Positions 11,577 through 25,073 are shown, counted from the first letter of the stretch. The stretch: 64,000 bases of DNA from Polyodon spathula (GCF_017654505.1 NC_054552.1:33252597-33316596); one strand, 5' to 3'. The notes: generated from the sequence alone by a model not told the origin. Translations and numbers: made by a program.

Positions 11577-12998
11577 CTACAGAGCTCTATATAACTCCAC
11601 TCAAATCTGCACACCAGTAAACTAATAATGTGTGTATATATGCTCTTTTTCATTGTTTCAGTGTAATGTACTGACACTGTGCAATTAGTTATCCTAGGGC
11701 AATCAAAGAGCAGCATAAAGAATTCTCACGCTTCAGAATAACTAAATTCAGTACACCACATTTCGATCTGACTGCTGCTTTTTCTATAATTCACATTTAA
11801 AGCAAAGCTTTAGAATCGTATTAGAAATCTAGTATTCAAGGTCCCCACTGTCTCTGAGCAGATACACCTGGGAGCTTCACTTTTTAACTCCTATCTATAG
11901 ATTAATAAAGTCCTTTATTGACGGGTTGTTAAAGCTATGTATTACTGGGTGATTGCTAATGCTTTGTGAACAGCACATGGGCCTGGCATCCCACATAGAT
12001 GCCGATGCAAAGCATGGACAATTAGGTGCACTGGTCTAATACAGGGGTTTTAAAGTTAATATAATGTAAGAGAACACAGAATACACATTCAAAAGGGCGT
12101 TTGGGTAAACATGGCAATGCAAGGAACTGGCTGGCCCATGCTAAAAGCAGACTATTTAAATATGTTTTTCTTTGCTGGGATTTATTTAGTTTGAGTCCAG
12201 TTTTGATGCTTAATTTAAATAAATAAATAAATAAATAAAAATCCCTCCACAGCAACTGTTAATAAAGAAGATAGCCTGCTGTATTGTTTGTCGAAAGGAA
12301 AGCTATCACGCTTCCCAGCTTCATTAGAGGCCACACTGAGGTCACTGTGCCTGCTAGGGATGAACATCAAAGCACCTACACTGCAAAATGAGCGATCAGT
12401 CCCTTATTAGGTATGCACTCATCTCCTAGGATACCGCAGCTACATACTGTAATCCCAGCTTGATTGCTATATTAAATATGAGCGCTTCGCAAAAGACAAT
12501 TACTGCACAGGGGTAGGGGAGCAGGTGTAGAACTTTCATTCTGTTATCCAAACAGCACGAGAGATGGATGAATCTGGCTACTAGACCCTTCCAGGTACTG
12601 TAATATAGACGCATGGTACGCTTTACGGTCGCTGGGAAGCCCTGAGTGAAGAAGCTTAGCGAAGGTTACACTGAATGTTTGGCCTGCTTTACTCGTTTCT
12701 CTTTAAAGAAAGCTTGTATCAGACCCAAGGAGGTGTCAAATGTGGAGTTGACGGCAACCTTTGGAATGTATTGCACTATATGCTCTTTCATAAAAACATG
12801 CTCCCATTTTCCGGTTTAGTTTTTAGACTCCAGTGAAGCCCACAGCAGCTCTTTAAGAACATGAGACAGTTATGTTGAGATCCTGAGAATGTTCTCATTA
12901 TCCTGACATAACATATTTCTATTCACTGTCCTTAATGAGCCATGTAGAAACCCAATGATCGTCCCACCACACCATAAGCACACTTCCTCTGCGGTGGA
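11577..12998. other. intergenic, nothing recognised
   Basis: No exon, RNA gene or larger repeat recognised. A short AAAT run lies at 12220-12240. Confidence 0.4.
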
Positions 12999-13053
<55 letters not shown>

Positions 13054-13056
13054 TAT
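12999..13056. repeat. (ATT)n microsatellite
   Basis: About 19 ATT triplets. The sequence after it, AGCAGACATCCTTATCCAGGATGAC, contains a short stem; the pairing ATCC...GGAT is too short to call a structured RNA. Confidence 0.9.
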
Positions 13057-14969
13057 TAGCAGACATCCTTATCCAGGATGACTTAGGTTGTTACTGATTT
13101 TTTTTTTTTTTACTACATGTTTTCATTCTCAGCATGACGTTTTTACAAGGAGTGGAAATCCCAGCCTCTTGGGAATAAGAGACATTTGTTTGGCTATTTA
13201 TAGCCGGTTGCTGAGATCACATTGGGTTTGAAGACTTCAAACACCCCCGCTCATTCTTGTTTCCTTTCCATCTGGGTGTTTGAAGATCCCCCTCCCACAT
13301 GTTATTTCAAACACTGGTCAGATAATGAAGCTGAACAATTACCCATTGCAGTCAGTCCTGAATGCTGCTGTCAGAGTTTACATCGACGCTGTAGCACTTC
13401 TGAAACGCAATGTGCAATATTCAAGAACAACGCTGCCAAAGTCATTTTAATCTATTTCATTTTCTAGTGCTCCCAAATAAGCTATGAATGTATTGCAACG
13501 TCACTTAACTGGGATTCAACAAGTTTATTTGAAATTCGTTACATTGGGTGTGTAGATTTAATAAATTATGAGGGAAATGTCCTATTCCTTCAAAAAAAAA
13601 AAAAAAGTGTCTTTCACTGCTCTCTAGTGATCAATATCTATCCACTCTGTTTTTTTTATTTATTATTTTCTGTAACATGTTTTGAGGCTCAATTATTTCA
13701 GCTTTTGCTAAAAAAAAAAATTGACAAGTACAGGCTTTGGAAATCTGTTTCAGTGCACAGCAATTGCTATCACAGCATTGTGAAACTGGCTCTGTATTAA
13801 ATGAAAGACAAGTCTCCTCTTCAGCCATCCTATAAAGAAATGGAGTGGCCTGTTGGATTGGCAGCTTCTTAATTACCTCGACCTCACTCTGTGAAAGCCC
13901 CTGCCATTGACAGTCATGGGCTCATCACTGACTGCTTCTTGGTGTCAAAACCTGATGACTCCCACAATTCTTCAGTGTGCTTTTTCTTTTTATAATTTAG
14001 TGGTTTGTTACCACAGCAACATCAGGACCACACACACACACACATAGGAACACTGTCTCTTTTGGCAACGTTTCATTGATGGCTGCAGCAATGAAATCCG
14101 TAGGATTTTACAAAACAATCTGTCTAAAACACTCTTTCAAAACTCTCTCAATACTCTCTCAATACTCTTTCAATACTCTCTCAGTACTCTCTCAATACTC
14201 TTTCTGTTCTAGGCTTGGACTCCAGTATTGTTAATGCCAGATTAGTCAGACAAAACACCTTCAAATAATAATAATTATTATCTATGAGATGTGGCTCCAG
14301 ACCTTGCATATCAAATCTATTACTTCAAAGCTTCAAATAGATTTTGCAATATCGGGCACATAGTTCTCTTTGGATTGAAAGCAGGTATTATCCATTATTA
14401 ATATACAACAAAAAAAAAATGCTTTCAGTCTATATAATCTATAGGTCTTGAGTAAATACTATGGTGCTCAATAATATAGTTTGATTAACTAAATCACTTT
14501 CAGAATCAAAGACAGGACGTGGATTTCAATTTCTTTGCTAGTTTTCTTTTCCATGTGTCTTCCTCCCTATCTTTACTGCTTAGAGCCTGTCTTCCATGCA
14601 AGGTTGAGGCATCAATACCAAGCATCTGGGAGATGAAAATTGTTCCTGTCATATCCTTGATGAACGTGGTGATGGCCGTGAAAATTGTTTTGTAACAGAT
14701 GAGATTGAAACAGCTGAAAATGAAGAGCTGGCTGCTTCCTGCCACCCTCCCCCTCCTGAACCGATCCCACCATGCCACCTGGCTGAACAAACAAAGGAGG
14801 TGTGGGGGGTGCAACCATATCATTTAAACAAGACCTCCTTACACTGCAGTGCAAAACACAAACTGCTAAAGGGTAAAGAGAACTGATATGATATTTGATC
14901 ATTTAGAAGAGCTCAGCCAATTTCTACAAAATGATGCTGGTCTGTCTTGCAGTGCTTTTTGAATGAGGT

Positions 14970-14970
<1 letters not shown>
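13057..14970. other. intergenic with an 11-bp repeat tract
   Basis: At 14131-14205 an imperfect tandem run of AATACTCTCTC units occurs. Two overlapping minus-strand open frames at 14506-14902 have no recognised domain or splice support. Otherwise nothing is recognised. Confidence 0.4.
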
Positions 14971-14971
<1 letters not shown>

Positions 14972-15047
<76 letters not shown>

Positions 15048-15056
15048 CTTTTTTTA
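14972..15056. repeat. (TA)n followed by poly-T
   Basis: A TA run to about 15020 is followed by about 35 T. Such junctions often mark the tail of an inserted retrocopy on the minus strand, but I could not identify an element next to it. Confidence 0.9.
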
Positions 15057-15233
15057 GTGACTCGGCCCGGAGGATTTTTATTTTACCATCCTTATAATCG
15101 TGAGCGGCCTCCTAAAATAAATGTTAAGACTCCTTTTGTCAGATCAGATTGTATATTATTATACAGGAACTATTTTTTCCCACTATCCAGGCTGACTGTC
15201 TTTTTATGTTATGGTTTAGCTGTGTTATGGTTT

Positions 15234-15311
15234 ATGTGATTATAATAGCGTGTCATGTTTTTAACATAGCAACAGCTTTGTTAAAAACATGACACGCTGT
15301 GATAATCACAT
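15234..15311. repeat. near-perfect long hairpin, 33-bp arms
   Basis: The left arm 15234-15266 and right arm 15279-15311 are inverted copies with only two or three mismatches, around a 12-nt loop. The core paired motif is AGCGTGTCATGTTTTTAACA. It could be a foldback transposon remnant or a microRNA-like hairpin. No target duplication was recognised at its edges. Confidence 0.8.
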
Positions 15312-17580
15312 GTTTGCATGTCTCACCGTAAACCTCAATCTCAAGAGCACTTTACAAGACAATATTCAACTTAAGAGAAAAGGTACAAACCCGTTTCTCA
15401 TATAAAGAAAGAAAACATTAATTAATTAACTGTTGCATATCCCCAAGCCGTTCACTCAAGATTACTTTTTTTTTTGCATTCAGATTCAGAATTGATGTAA
15501 AAAGGATGCAAAAAGAATTTAAAAAGAATCTATTTTGAATCAAAACCTACTTTGCAAAATAGTCAGTGACAACAAAATGAACTGAGTTTTCTGTTTAGCA
15601 TATGATCTCATTATTGCTGCCACTGCACGGAGGAAAGATGTTAAAATGCAAATCTCTTCGAGCGCATCGATTAAACTGTAACCATGCAGGAAACTGGCCC
15701 GCCTGTTACCACCAAGTGTTGGATATTTATAATTTCCTGAAGTAAGTGACACATGCTGAGCCCAGCTTGGTACACGAATGCAGTGGAACCTTTCTGTTTA
15801 AACATAAAAGTGTGACAAAAAAAATGCACCGAAAGCCTCTTCAAAAACCCTGCAGTATGTATACAGCTATAGCCTGTGTTGTAATGGAAGTAACCTCACC
15901 TGAAGAAAAGGAAACGCAGGAGCTATATTAAAAGGGACACGTTCATTAGCTGTGACTAGCACCAACACTGATCCACTTATCTTGTTCATGAAAGCCTCAT
16001 ATTGGAACACTAATAAGCTTCTCAAATGGTTTGTTAACACTATAAAGTAACCCAGCTACTGCATTATAACATCTGTGCTGCACTCAGCCTCTTTCAAATC
16101 ATGCTGGCACACCAACACATCAGAATGTCATTTTGATTCTTCTGGGTCTTTTAAGTAAACATTTTCAGCAAAGCAAAAACATGTTGGGAAACACTACCAG
16201 TGCCCTGATGCTGTCTGTGTCAATCATAATGACCTAGAATTGAGCTGAATCTGTGGCCAGCTCTCCACCACATATGTGTCTCAGTATCCCAATCTGACTA
16301 ACCCAGTTACGAAATGCAATGGCCAAAGAGAAATGTGCTTTAATTTGTACCCTCCGGTGCTGTCCGTCATTACGCAAGCAGAGATAGGTGAGCAGAGACG
16401 TCTTATACAGCCCTTCTAAATCAGCCACTGACCCAGAGGAACCCCCAGTGTATTGACTAGAATAGGACAGAAGCTTGGGTCAGATGCCAGCCATGCTTTT
16501 GGGAACAGAACCAAATCAACCATAACACTGAGATCAAGTTTTCTTGAGCCCCCCTAGTCACTGTGCATCAGTGGCTCTTATCTCTCAGTCTCTGACTGGC
16601 CTGGCATGAATTCACTAGCACGAAGGGCTGGAGTAAAGTCCCTCTGGGTATATCCACACATGATGTGCAATACAGTGCTGCATTTTCATACTGGCACAGA
16701 TCAATGCACGGGGAATTCGGTGACACAAAAGAAATTGCCCATAGCAGGCTGGTTGAAGCCATTATGTGCTTATCACATGTTAATTAACTAGGAGAAAAAA
16801 TGTGTAAACACAGCACGTCAGCAAACATCCTCGACATGAGGGAGAGCCTGACACAAGGTTGTATGGAGCATTCTAGGGCTTCTAGTTTTTGGTTTGTATT
16901 TTCCATCTCTCTCCCTCCCTTTCACCTTTAGTTAATAGTTGTTAAGCCTTAACTGAATACCAGATTGTTTAAATTAGTGATGCAATACTAGAAACTAACG
17001 CAGTGCAAATTAATAAGCTGAATTCGGCGATTAGAGCCAGAACGAAATGCAGGTTCAAATAGAATCAGGTGAGATCAATGCACGTTGCTTGTTAACTCAA
17101 TCAAGATATGAAGGTAAAAAGTTACAGCTTCCTTTGGTAATTAGTGGTTGATTAAGAAAGTGCTCTATGCCTGCTAGATAAGTGCCTGTGTGTCTGGATT
17201 TAGCACACATACTGTGATTAAAATGAGGGGTTTCAATCTGTTAAAGAAATCTATAAAAGTCAATTTGATTATTAAAATATAGGGTAACGTCAGAACCTAC
17301 AATCACATCAGAAAACAGTTTTGAAAAAGGATAGATTCATTTTAATGGTAAAGTTTGAGATTAATATGGACAGTTTTTTTTCACAAACAAAAAGGTCAAA
17401 TGTAAAATGCTCAGAGATTGGGGTAAAACTAGAAACTTCCCAAGGGCTAAGACACTGAATTTCTCATGCAATTCACAGCCTGATCATCAAGAAGTCTATT
17501 GTAAACCATAGCTCATGTATTACTATGCTAATTAATGTCTTGGAATTTGAAATCCTGGGGGTGGAACTCTACTGTTACCA
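15312..17580. other. intergenic, nothing recognised
   Basis: Unique-looking DNA between the hairpin and the large 35-bp array. Short open frames have no family resemblance I can name. Confidence 0.4.
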
Positions 17581-20450
17581 AGAGACCTGCACACTCCCCA
17601 GGCTAAAGACTCCACAGGGACCTGCACACTCCCCAGGCTAAAGACTCCACAGGGACCTGCACACTCCCCAGGCTAAAGACTCCACAGGGACCTGCACACT
17701 ATCCAGGCTAAAGACTCCACAGGGACCTGCACACTATCCAGGCTAAAGACTCCACAGGGACCTGCACACTCCCCAGGCTAAAGACTCCACAGGGACCTGC
17801 ACACTCCCCAGGCTAAAGACTCCACAGGGACCTGCACACTCCCCAGGCTAAAGACTCCACAGGGACCTGCACACTATCCAGGCTAAAGACTCCACAGGGA
17901 CCTGCACACTCCCCAGGCTAAAGACTCCACAGGGACCTGCACACTCCCCAGGCTAAAGACTCCACAGGGACCTGCACACTCCCCAGGCTAAAGACTCCAC
18001 AGGGACCTGCACACTCCCCAGGCTAAAGACTCCACAGGGACCTGCACACTCCCCAGGCTAAAGACTCCACAGGGACCTGCACACTCCCCAGGCTAAAGAC
18101 TCTGCAGGGACCTGCACACTCCCCAGGCTAAAGACTCCACAGGGACCTGCACACTCCCCAGGCTAAAGACTCCACAGGGACCTGCACACCCCCCAGGCTA
18201 AAGACTCCACAGGGACCTGCACACTATCCAGGCTAAAGACTCCACAGGGACCTGCACACCCCCCAGGCTAAAGACTCCACAGGGACCTGCACACCCCCCA
18301 GGCTAAAGACTCCACAGGGACCTGCACACCCCCCAGGCTAAAGACTCCACAGGGACCTGCACACTCCCCAGGCTAAAGACTCCACAGGGACCTGCACACT
18401 CCCCAGGCTAAAGACTCCACAGGGACCTGCACACCCCCCAGGCTAAAGACTCCACAGGGACCTGCACACCCCCCAGGCTAAAGACTCCACAGGGACCTGC
18501 ACACTCCCCAGGCTAAAGACTCCACAGGGACCTGCACACTCCCCAGGCTAAAGACTCCACAGGGACCTGCACACTCCCCAGGCTAAAGACTCCACAGGGA
18601 CCTGCACACTCCCCAGGCTAAAGACTCTGCAGGGACCTGCACACTCCCCAGGCTAAAGACTCCACAGGGACCTGCACACTCCCCAGGCTAAAGACTCTGC
18701 AGGGACCTGCACACTCCCCAGGCTAAAGACTCCACAGGGACCTGCACACTATCCAGGCTAAAGACTCTGCAGGGACCTGCACACTATCTAGGCTAAAGAC
18801 TCCACAGGGACCTGCACACTATCCAGGCTAAAGACTCTGCAGGGACCTGCACACTCCCCAGGCTAAAGACTCCACAGGGACCTGCACACTCCCCAGGCTA
18901 AAGACTCTGCAGGGACCTGCACACTCCCCAGGCTAAAGACTCCACAGGGACCTGCACACTATCCAGGCTAAAGACTCCGCAGGGACCTGCACACTATCCA
19001 GGCTAAAGACTCCACAGGGACCTGCACACTATCCAGGCTAAAGACTCCACAGGGACCTGCACACTATCCAGGCTAAAGACTCCACAGGGACCTGCACACT
19101 CCCCAGGCTAAAGACTCCACAGGGACCTGCACACTATCCAGGCTAAAGACTCCACAGGGACCTGCACACTCCCCAGGCTAAAGACTCCACAGGGACCTGC
19201 ACACTCCCCAGGCTAAAGACTCCACAGGGACCTGCACACTCCCCAGGCTAAAGACTCCACAGGGACCTGCACACTCCCCAGGCTAAAGACTCCACAGGGA
19301 CCTGCACACTCCCCAGGCTAAAGACTCTGCAGGGACCTGCACACTCCCCAGGCTAAAGACTCCACAGGGACCTGCACACTCCCCAGGCTAAAGACTCCAC
19401 AGGGACCTGCACACTCCCCAGGCTAAAGACTCCACAGGGACCTGCACACTCCCCAGGCTAAAGACTCCACAGGGACCTGCACACTCCCCAGGCTAAAGAC
19501 TCTGCAGGGACCTGCACACTCCCCAGGCTAAAGACTCCACAGGGACCTGCACACTCCCCAGGCTAAAGACTCCACAGGGACCTGCACACTCCCCAGGCTA
19601 AAGACTCCACAGGGACCTGCACACTATCCAGGCTAAAGACTCCACAGGGACCTGCACACTATCCAGGCTAAAGACTCCACAGGGACCTGCACACTATCCA
19701 GGCTAAAGACTCCACAGGGACCTGCACACTATCCAGGCTAAAGACTCTGCAGGGACCTGCACACTCCCCAGGCTAAAGACTCCACAGGGACCTGCACACT
19801 CCCCAGGCTAAAGACTCCACAGGGACCTGCACACTCCCCAGGCTAAAGACTCCACAGGGACCTGCACACTCCCCAGGCTAAAGACTCCACAGGGACCTGC
19901 ACACTCCCCAGGCTAAAGACTCTGCAGGGACCTGCACACTCCCCAGGCTAAAGACTCTGCAGGGACCTGCACACTCCCCAGGCTAAAGACTCCACAGGGA
20001 CCTGCACACTCCCCAGGCTAAAGACTCTGCAGGGACCTGCACACCCCCCAGGCTAAAGACTCCACAGGGACCTGCACACTCCCCAGGCTAAAGACTCTGC
20101 AGGGACCTGCACACTCCCCAGGCTAAAGACTCCACAGGGACCTGCACACTCCCCAGGCTAAAGACTCTGCAGGGACCTGCACACTCCCCAGGCTAAAGAC
20201 TCCACAGGGACCTGCACACTCCCCAGGCTAAAGACTCTGCAGGGACCTGCACACTCCCCAGGCTAAAGACTCCACAGGGACCTGCACACTCCCCAGGCTA
20301 AAGACTCTGCAGGGACCTGCACACTATCCAGGCTAAAGACTCCACAGGGACCTGCACACTATCCAGGCTAAAGACTCCGCAGGGACCTGCACACTATCCA
20401 GGCTAAAGACTCCACAGGGACCTGCACACTATCCAGGCTAAAGACTCCAC
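17581..20450. repeat. 35-bp minisatellite, 82 copies
   Basis: A 2870-bp array of a 35-bp unit beginning AGGGACCTGCACACTCCCCA. The phase holds from the first to the last unit (2870 = 82 x 35), so I see no indels, only substitutions. Variable sites are ACTCCCC, ACTATCC or ACCCCCC in the middle, and TCCAC, TCTGC or TCCGC at the end. In blocks at about 18600-18910 and 19930-20330 the TCCAC and TCTGC forms alternate, giving a 70-bp higher-order unit. It has stops in the frames and is not coding. Confidence 0.97.
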
Positions 20451-22230
20451 ACAGCCGTCTCCGAATAACAATCTCACCTCAAGCAGCACTGCTGTTAAAA
20501 AACAAACAAACAAGATATCCAGCATTGAAAGCAGTGCTTCTGATGGCCCAGCAATGCATTATAAGGTTAAGAAGTTCTGAAGACTGGCTGGGTTTATCAA
20601 CAGAACTACTGGTACATCATTTCCAAACTCAGGACCTATAGTAATGACAGTGGTGCTGTTGCTGATATTGGGGCTCAGCTGCCATTGTGCATCGATAGGT
20701 CATGAATGTATAGTTGAGATAATTATATAATTATATTTCATCCCAATTGGATAAACAGTTCACTATATAAAATGTAAGACATGCCAAGAGGCTTACCATT
20801 TCTAATCTGTTTCTAGAGCAGTTCAAACAAAACACTCACTAATCTTAGAGAAGCGTATCAGAATTCTGAAACGTGTAACCCCTGACTCCAGCACCACTGA
20901 AACAGTTCATAGCCATGCTTACACAACAAGTGTTGAGAGCTCAGATGCTGAATAGCGTTTTCGTATTCAGTGCTATTGGTTTTAGACTCTCACATTGTTC
21001 CAAAGCCCACTGCACTGGTAAGCGGATTGGTGTAAGGAAAGTAACTCCAAATTCAGCTGTTTAACTTAAATGTAAGCATCTTTTTCCTCTTGTTATAAGA
21101 GGACTGTGGTTGTTTCATGAGTCTACCCTGGTTTTCCATTCGTGCAATAACTACAGCACTCCATGAATTCATGTGGTATGCTCTATTTGCACATTGCCCT
21201 GCAAGAAGCCCTGGCCCTGGTACTCTCATTGCTCCATTTGTACTACACCCTGTTATCATCTGCCTGCTTCTTAAATAAATGGGTAGTGCTTGTAAGCACA
21301 ATACAGTCCATTAAAAACAGCTATTGCTCCAGTAAACTACTCAGAATTAGTATTTATAGAAGCAGTAATGGAAAAATTGATGAGTGCTGCTACACACTTG
21401 GCAGCAATGAGACCCCCCCCCCCCCCCCCCCCCTCCCCCTCAGAATCCTAAACTCTTTAATTGTGACTAGTTTTATGCGTCAGCCTGTGTTTGGATATAA
21501 TTCCTGGTTTTTACCTAGTCCGTTTATTAGAGCTCTAAAAGTGTGAGCAGATCCGCTATAAAACCACAATCCGTTAAAAACGAATTTACTGGCATTCAAA
21601 TAAAGAGGTGTGTGTATAGGGAAGGAAGTTAAAACAACCGCTTGGGAATGTAAAGCAACCGGGTTGCCAACAGAGTCTGCTAGTGGTAAACTGCAGTTCA
21701 ATGTATACAAACATTTCGATGAGATTGATTAACCATTCCCACAAGTATCAGTCCTTTCTAAAAGATTGTGGGTACAACTACCTGCGATTGAGTGAAAAAA
21801 AAAAAAAACAGACAATTTCAGTAAGCTGTAAACGATCGAACAATGTTTGCGCTTGACAAAATCAGCTTCGTAAAAGGGATTGTTTACAATGAAAGGTCCT
21901 TACAGCACGTCACTTGTGTTTCGGGTTATAAAGCGGTGACCATGGACAAGTCGATAAAGTATTATCTATATCGTGGATTCCCTGCAAAAACAAGAAAAAA
22001 CCCTTCTGTTCATGTCAGCACGCCTTTTCCCATGTTACATTGTAACCTACATAAAGGAAGACCTTTGTATTATTATTAATATTTTGTTGGGCTTGTTTTG
22101 AAATCTTATCAGTTCATGTCAGTTGTAGTTGGTCAAAATACAAAATACAAAAAGATTATACACGCTCTTGATTGTGTTTTTAGACATGTTTATTCTAATT
22201 GCTAACAGTGGAAGGGGCAGTCAATGATGC

Positions 22231-22244
22231 GTCGCCATGGTTAC
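22231..22244. promoter_or_regulatory. candidate RFX X-box
   Basis: GTCGCCATGGTTAC closely resembles the palindromic RFX-factor site GTTGCCATGGCAAC, with both half sites present. The call rests on motif match alone. It lies 3.9 kb upstream of the ANKRD34C start codon, and whether it controls that gene is unknown. Confidence 0.3.
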
Positions 22245-22700
22245 ACAGAACCCCGTATTAATACCTTACTGTTTAATAAATGAAAGTTTGAGAAGCTTCA
22301 TATTTTTCTGCACACGAAGAGTTACAAGTATCGGGACAGGCCTGGCACTCGGGGTAATAATCCTTTACTCCGGTCTTTAATTTGCCCCTCTTTCTTTTTT
22401 AAAAGAAAAATGTGGATAAAGGAGTGCTAACCAATCGTTTTAACTGAATTTCTCAACACATATACCTTTATTTACATTATAACAGCCCCCTGTTATTGTG
22501 CTGGGATACTTCCAGCTCTTTCTTTTTGTACGTTAATTAATGATATATATTTGAAATACAGCTCTGTATATTACCTGCTGTGTCCTGGTAGGTATGCTTA
22601 TGCTCGGTCTTAGTGTCTGATCGCGGCTTGATCATTGTCTGCTGTGCCTTGAAAGGTTCCTCTAACAGGAGAGCGCTTAATTCGTCTGTGTCCGAATTGG

Positions 22701-22743
<43 letters not shown>

Positions 22744-24147
22744 TAGTGTCAACTCCAGGACTAAACACTCTCTCTCTCTCTCTCTCTCTCCATTAGTAAT
22801 TGCTATTTCAGCGGTGCGGATAATAATAATCATGCAAGATTTCCAGGGTTGCTAAATAAATGAGCCCTGCATTCATAAACAGCTGCGATGTCGGGGTTAG
22901 ATAGAGCTGGATCCCACACAAAGCAGATCAGATGGCACGACGGCTTGATGTAGAAATGTATGCTTTATTTTAAATACTTCATTGTATTGCATGAACGGCG
23001 TGCGTCAAGGGGTACAAGAGTTAATCTTATCATTAGATGTGGCGTTCAAAATCACTTCAAGTCTCGTCTCATCAGGTATAACAACACTTTTATAAACACA
23101 TGAGTGATTATACCACGCATTAACGTAGGCCTATCTGACAGGTACAGCTATCCCTATAGTCCTCTGTAAAGGAGGAAAATGATGACTTCAGCACAAATGA
23201 TTAGACATTTCTAACAGGACCTGGCAGAATAACAGCTGTACAAACAATGCCTCTTTCAGCCAGGTATGAGCCACACGCCAACACCCAAACAACACTGTTA
23301 TTAAACGCCCTTCTGCAGTCAATGCAACAACCGCTGAGGATTCGCGTGGTCAACTTTAATTGTTTTGCGTCTGAGTGAAACTGTAGAGCAGACTCAATGA
23401 TATCCGGTGTGCATTAAGACAAATCGCCAAAGCATCTTTGTTTTATAATTTAGCGAACTAAATAAATAATGCACTTATACACACCTACAAAAACAGTGCT
23501 TTCGCCTTTTTGTGAGTTTGTGTGACTAATTGAGCAGAGGCTCATGCATAATTGGTTACTGTTTCTTTTCAGCCAACTTTATTTTTGATAAGCAAATTGT
23601 TCTTTTAACAAAACACTATTCATTATAAACTAAAAAATACACGATCTGTTTTTTTTTTTCTTCATTGGCAATATGGCTGTCAAGTCATAAAATAAAGTGA
23701 AATATGGTTTGCCAGTTCTTATATACTCTAGGCCTATATGTTAAGTATTGTTTCAAATCTCAAAGCAACTACGTTTCTATAAGATTTCCACACAAGTAAT
23801 GACTACATTAGATTTCTTACATTGGCATCGTACTTCATTTTACATACTGCAATCCGGTACACGTTGTAATTTGCGTTTAAAATAACAATAATGAGAAGAA
23901 GAAGAAGAAGAAGAAGAAGAAGAAGAAGAAGAAGAAGAAGAAGAAGAATACATGTGTTTTTATCAGTAACGTATTTGTGGCCCTATAAATACATCTGTTG
24001 TTTTCATCATAATAGTGATAGGTGCCAAATAAAACAGTTCCCCATTTGGAATTCACAAGTGGAAAGTGCCGGCTTAGTGTTTTTCATCATTGGTGCTGGA
24101 GAAAAAAGAAAGTTCTCATTAGACGCGCTGGTTATTTCTGTAAAGCT

Positions 24148-24155
24148 GACGTCAA
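24148..24155. promoter_or_regulatory. candidate full CRE site
   Basis: The perfect palindrome TGACGTCA is the CREB/ATF consensus. It lies about 400 bp upstream of a possible 5' untranslated exon that ends at the donor-like AAGGG/GTGAGT near 24552. Inference from motif and position only. Confidence 0.3.
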
Positions 24156-24869
24156 TGACATTCACGTTTCCTTCACCAGCGAAGAATATGTTATTTATAA
24201 ACCCACTGTGAGAAATAATAAGAATGCTGCTATTGAGCTGTTCTGTAGCGTTACCCTAACGAAAGCTGTGCAGTTAGTCTACAGTGCTTCGGGAAAGGGA
24301 CAGCACGCTGGAACTCAGCTACAGCGGCATTAGAATTAGAATGCTCGAATTTGGATGTCATTGGGATATCGGTGGAAAAACAAATCTTGAAAAGGGATTA
24401 ACTATCAAGAACCCCAACGAGGCGATACTAAAAAAAAATACATTCTTCGTTTTTTCTTTTCAAATATTAGGTCTTGTACCCTATTCTAGCACTAAGTATT
24501 GGGGATGATGGATACTGAAGTCTTCACTCTGCAGAGAATTTCGTCTCAAGGGGTGAGTTAAATATTTTGTTTGAATGTTGTGCTTGCGCTTATGATGGTA
24601 TTAGTCATTTATAAACAGATTACATAAAGTGCTGTCGCTCTAAGTTGGGGGGGGGGGCTGATTAACCCTTGGTGGTGAGCACATACCTGCACATACAGCA
24701 GTGAGCACATACATGTAACACGTCATTTTCTTTACACTAAGAAAGTCGTTTTTTTTTTTTTTAAATGTACCGGAGAAAACATACCGCGCATAAACATGCA
24801 TGCACAGGATATAAAACTTCGCTTGCTGAAAATACAACTTACTAATGTGTACCTAAACAATGTATCCAG

Positions 24870-24905
24870 ATGAAGAACGGCTTGTAGTCTGAAACGTTGT
24901 CGCAT
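24870..24905 (+). mobile_element. possible LINE/PLE-type 3' tail remnant
   Basis: GATGAAGAACGGC followed by GTAGTCTGAAACGTTGTC resembles the short conserved tail (GATGAAG...CGAAACGTTG) common at ends of several animal retroelement families. Only about 35 bp is recognisable. No reverse transcriptase remnant was seen nearby. Confidence 0.25.
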
Positions 24906-25073
24906 ATATATCTTTAATCAATTAGTCACATTTTTGTAGACCTACAATACATTTTTTTTTATTTGCACCTTTTTAATACACTGCAGTTTAGCATTTTGAA
25001 CATTTAAATAAAATAAATACATACACACATGATATTTAATAAATAAATAGCTCGAGGTTTACTGATATGAATT

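Larger units (their letters stand above)
20451..24500. other. upstream of ANKRD34C, simple repeats only
   Basis: Holds a C-run with one T interruption (21413-21439), a T-run of about 38 bp (22703-22740), a short (TC)n (22770-22790) and an (AGA)n run of about 57 bp (23892-23948). No exon could be supported. Two sharp motif matches (an RFX-type X-box and a CRE) are listed separately. Confidence 0.5.

Noticed and set aside
17581..20450. CRISPR-like array
   Set aside because: Units are contiguous with no variable spacers, the genome is eukaryotic, and no cas genes are present. It is a minisatellite.
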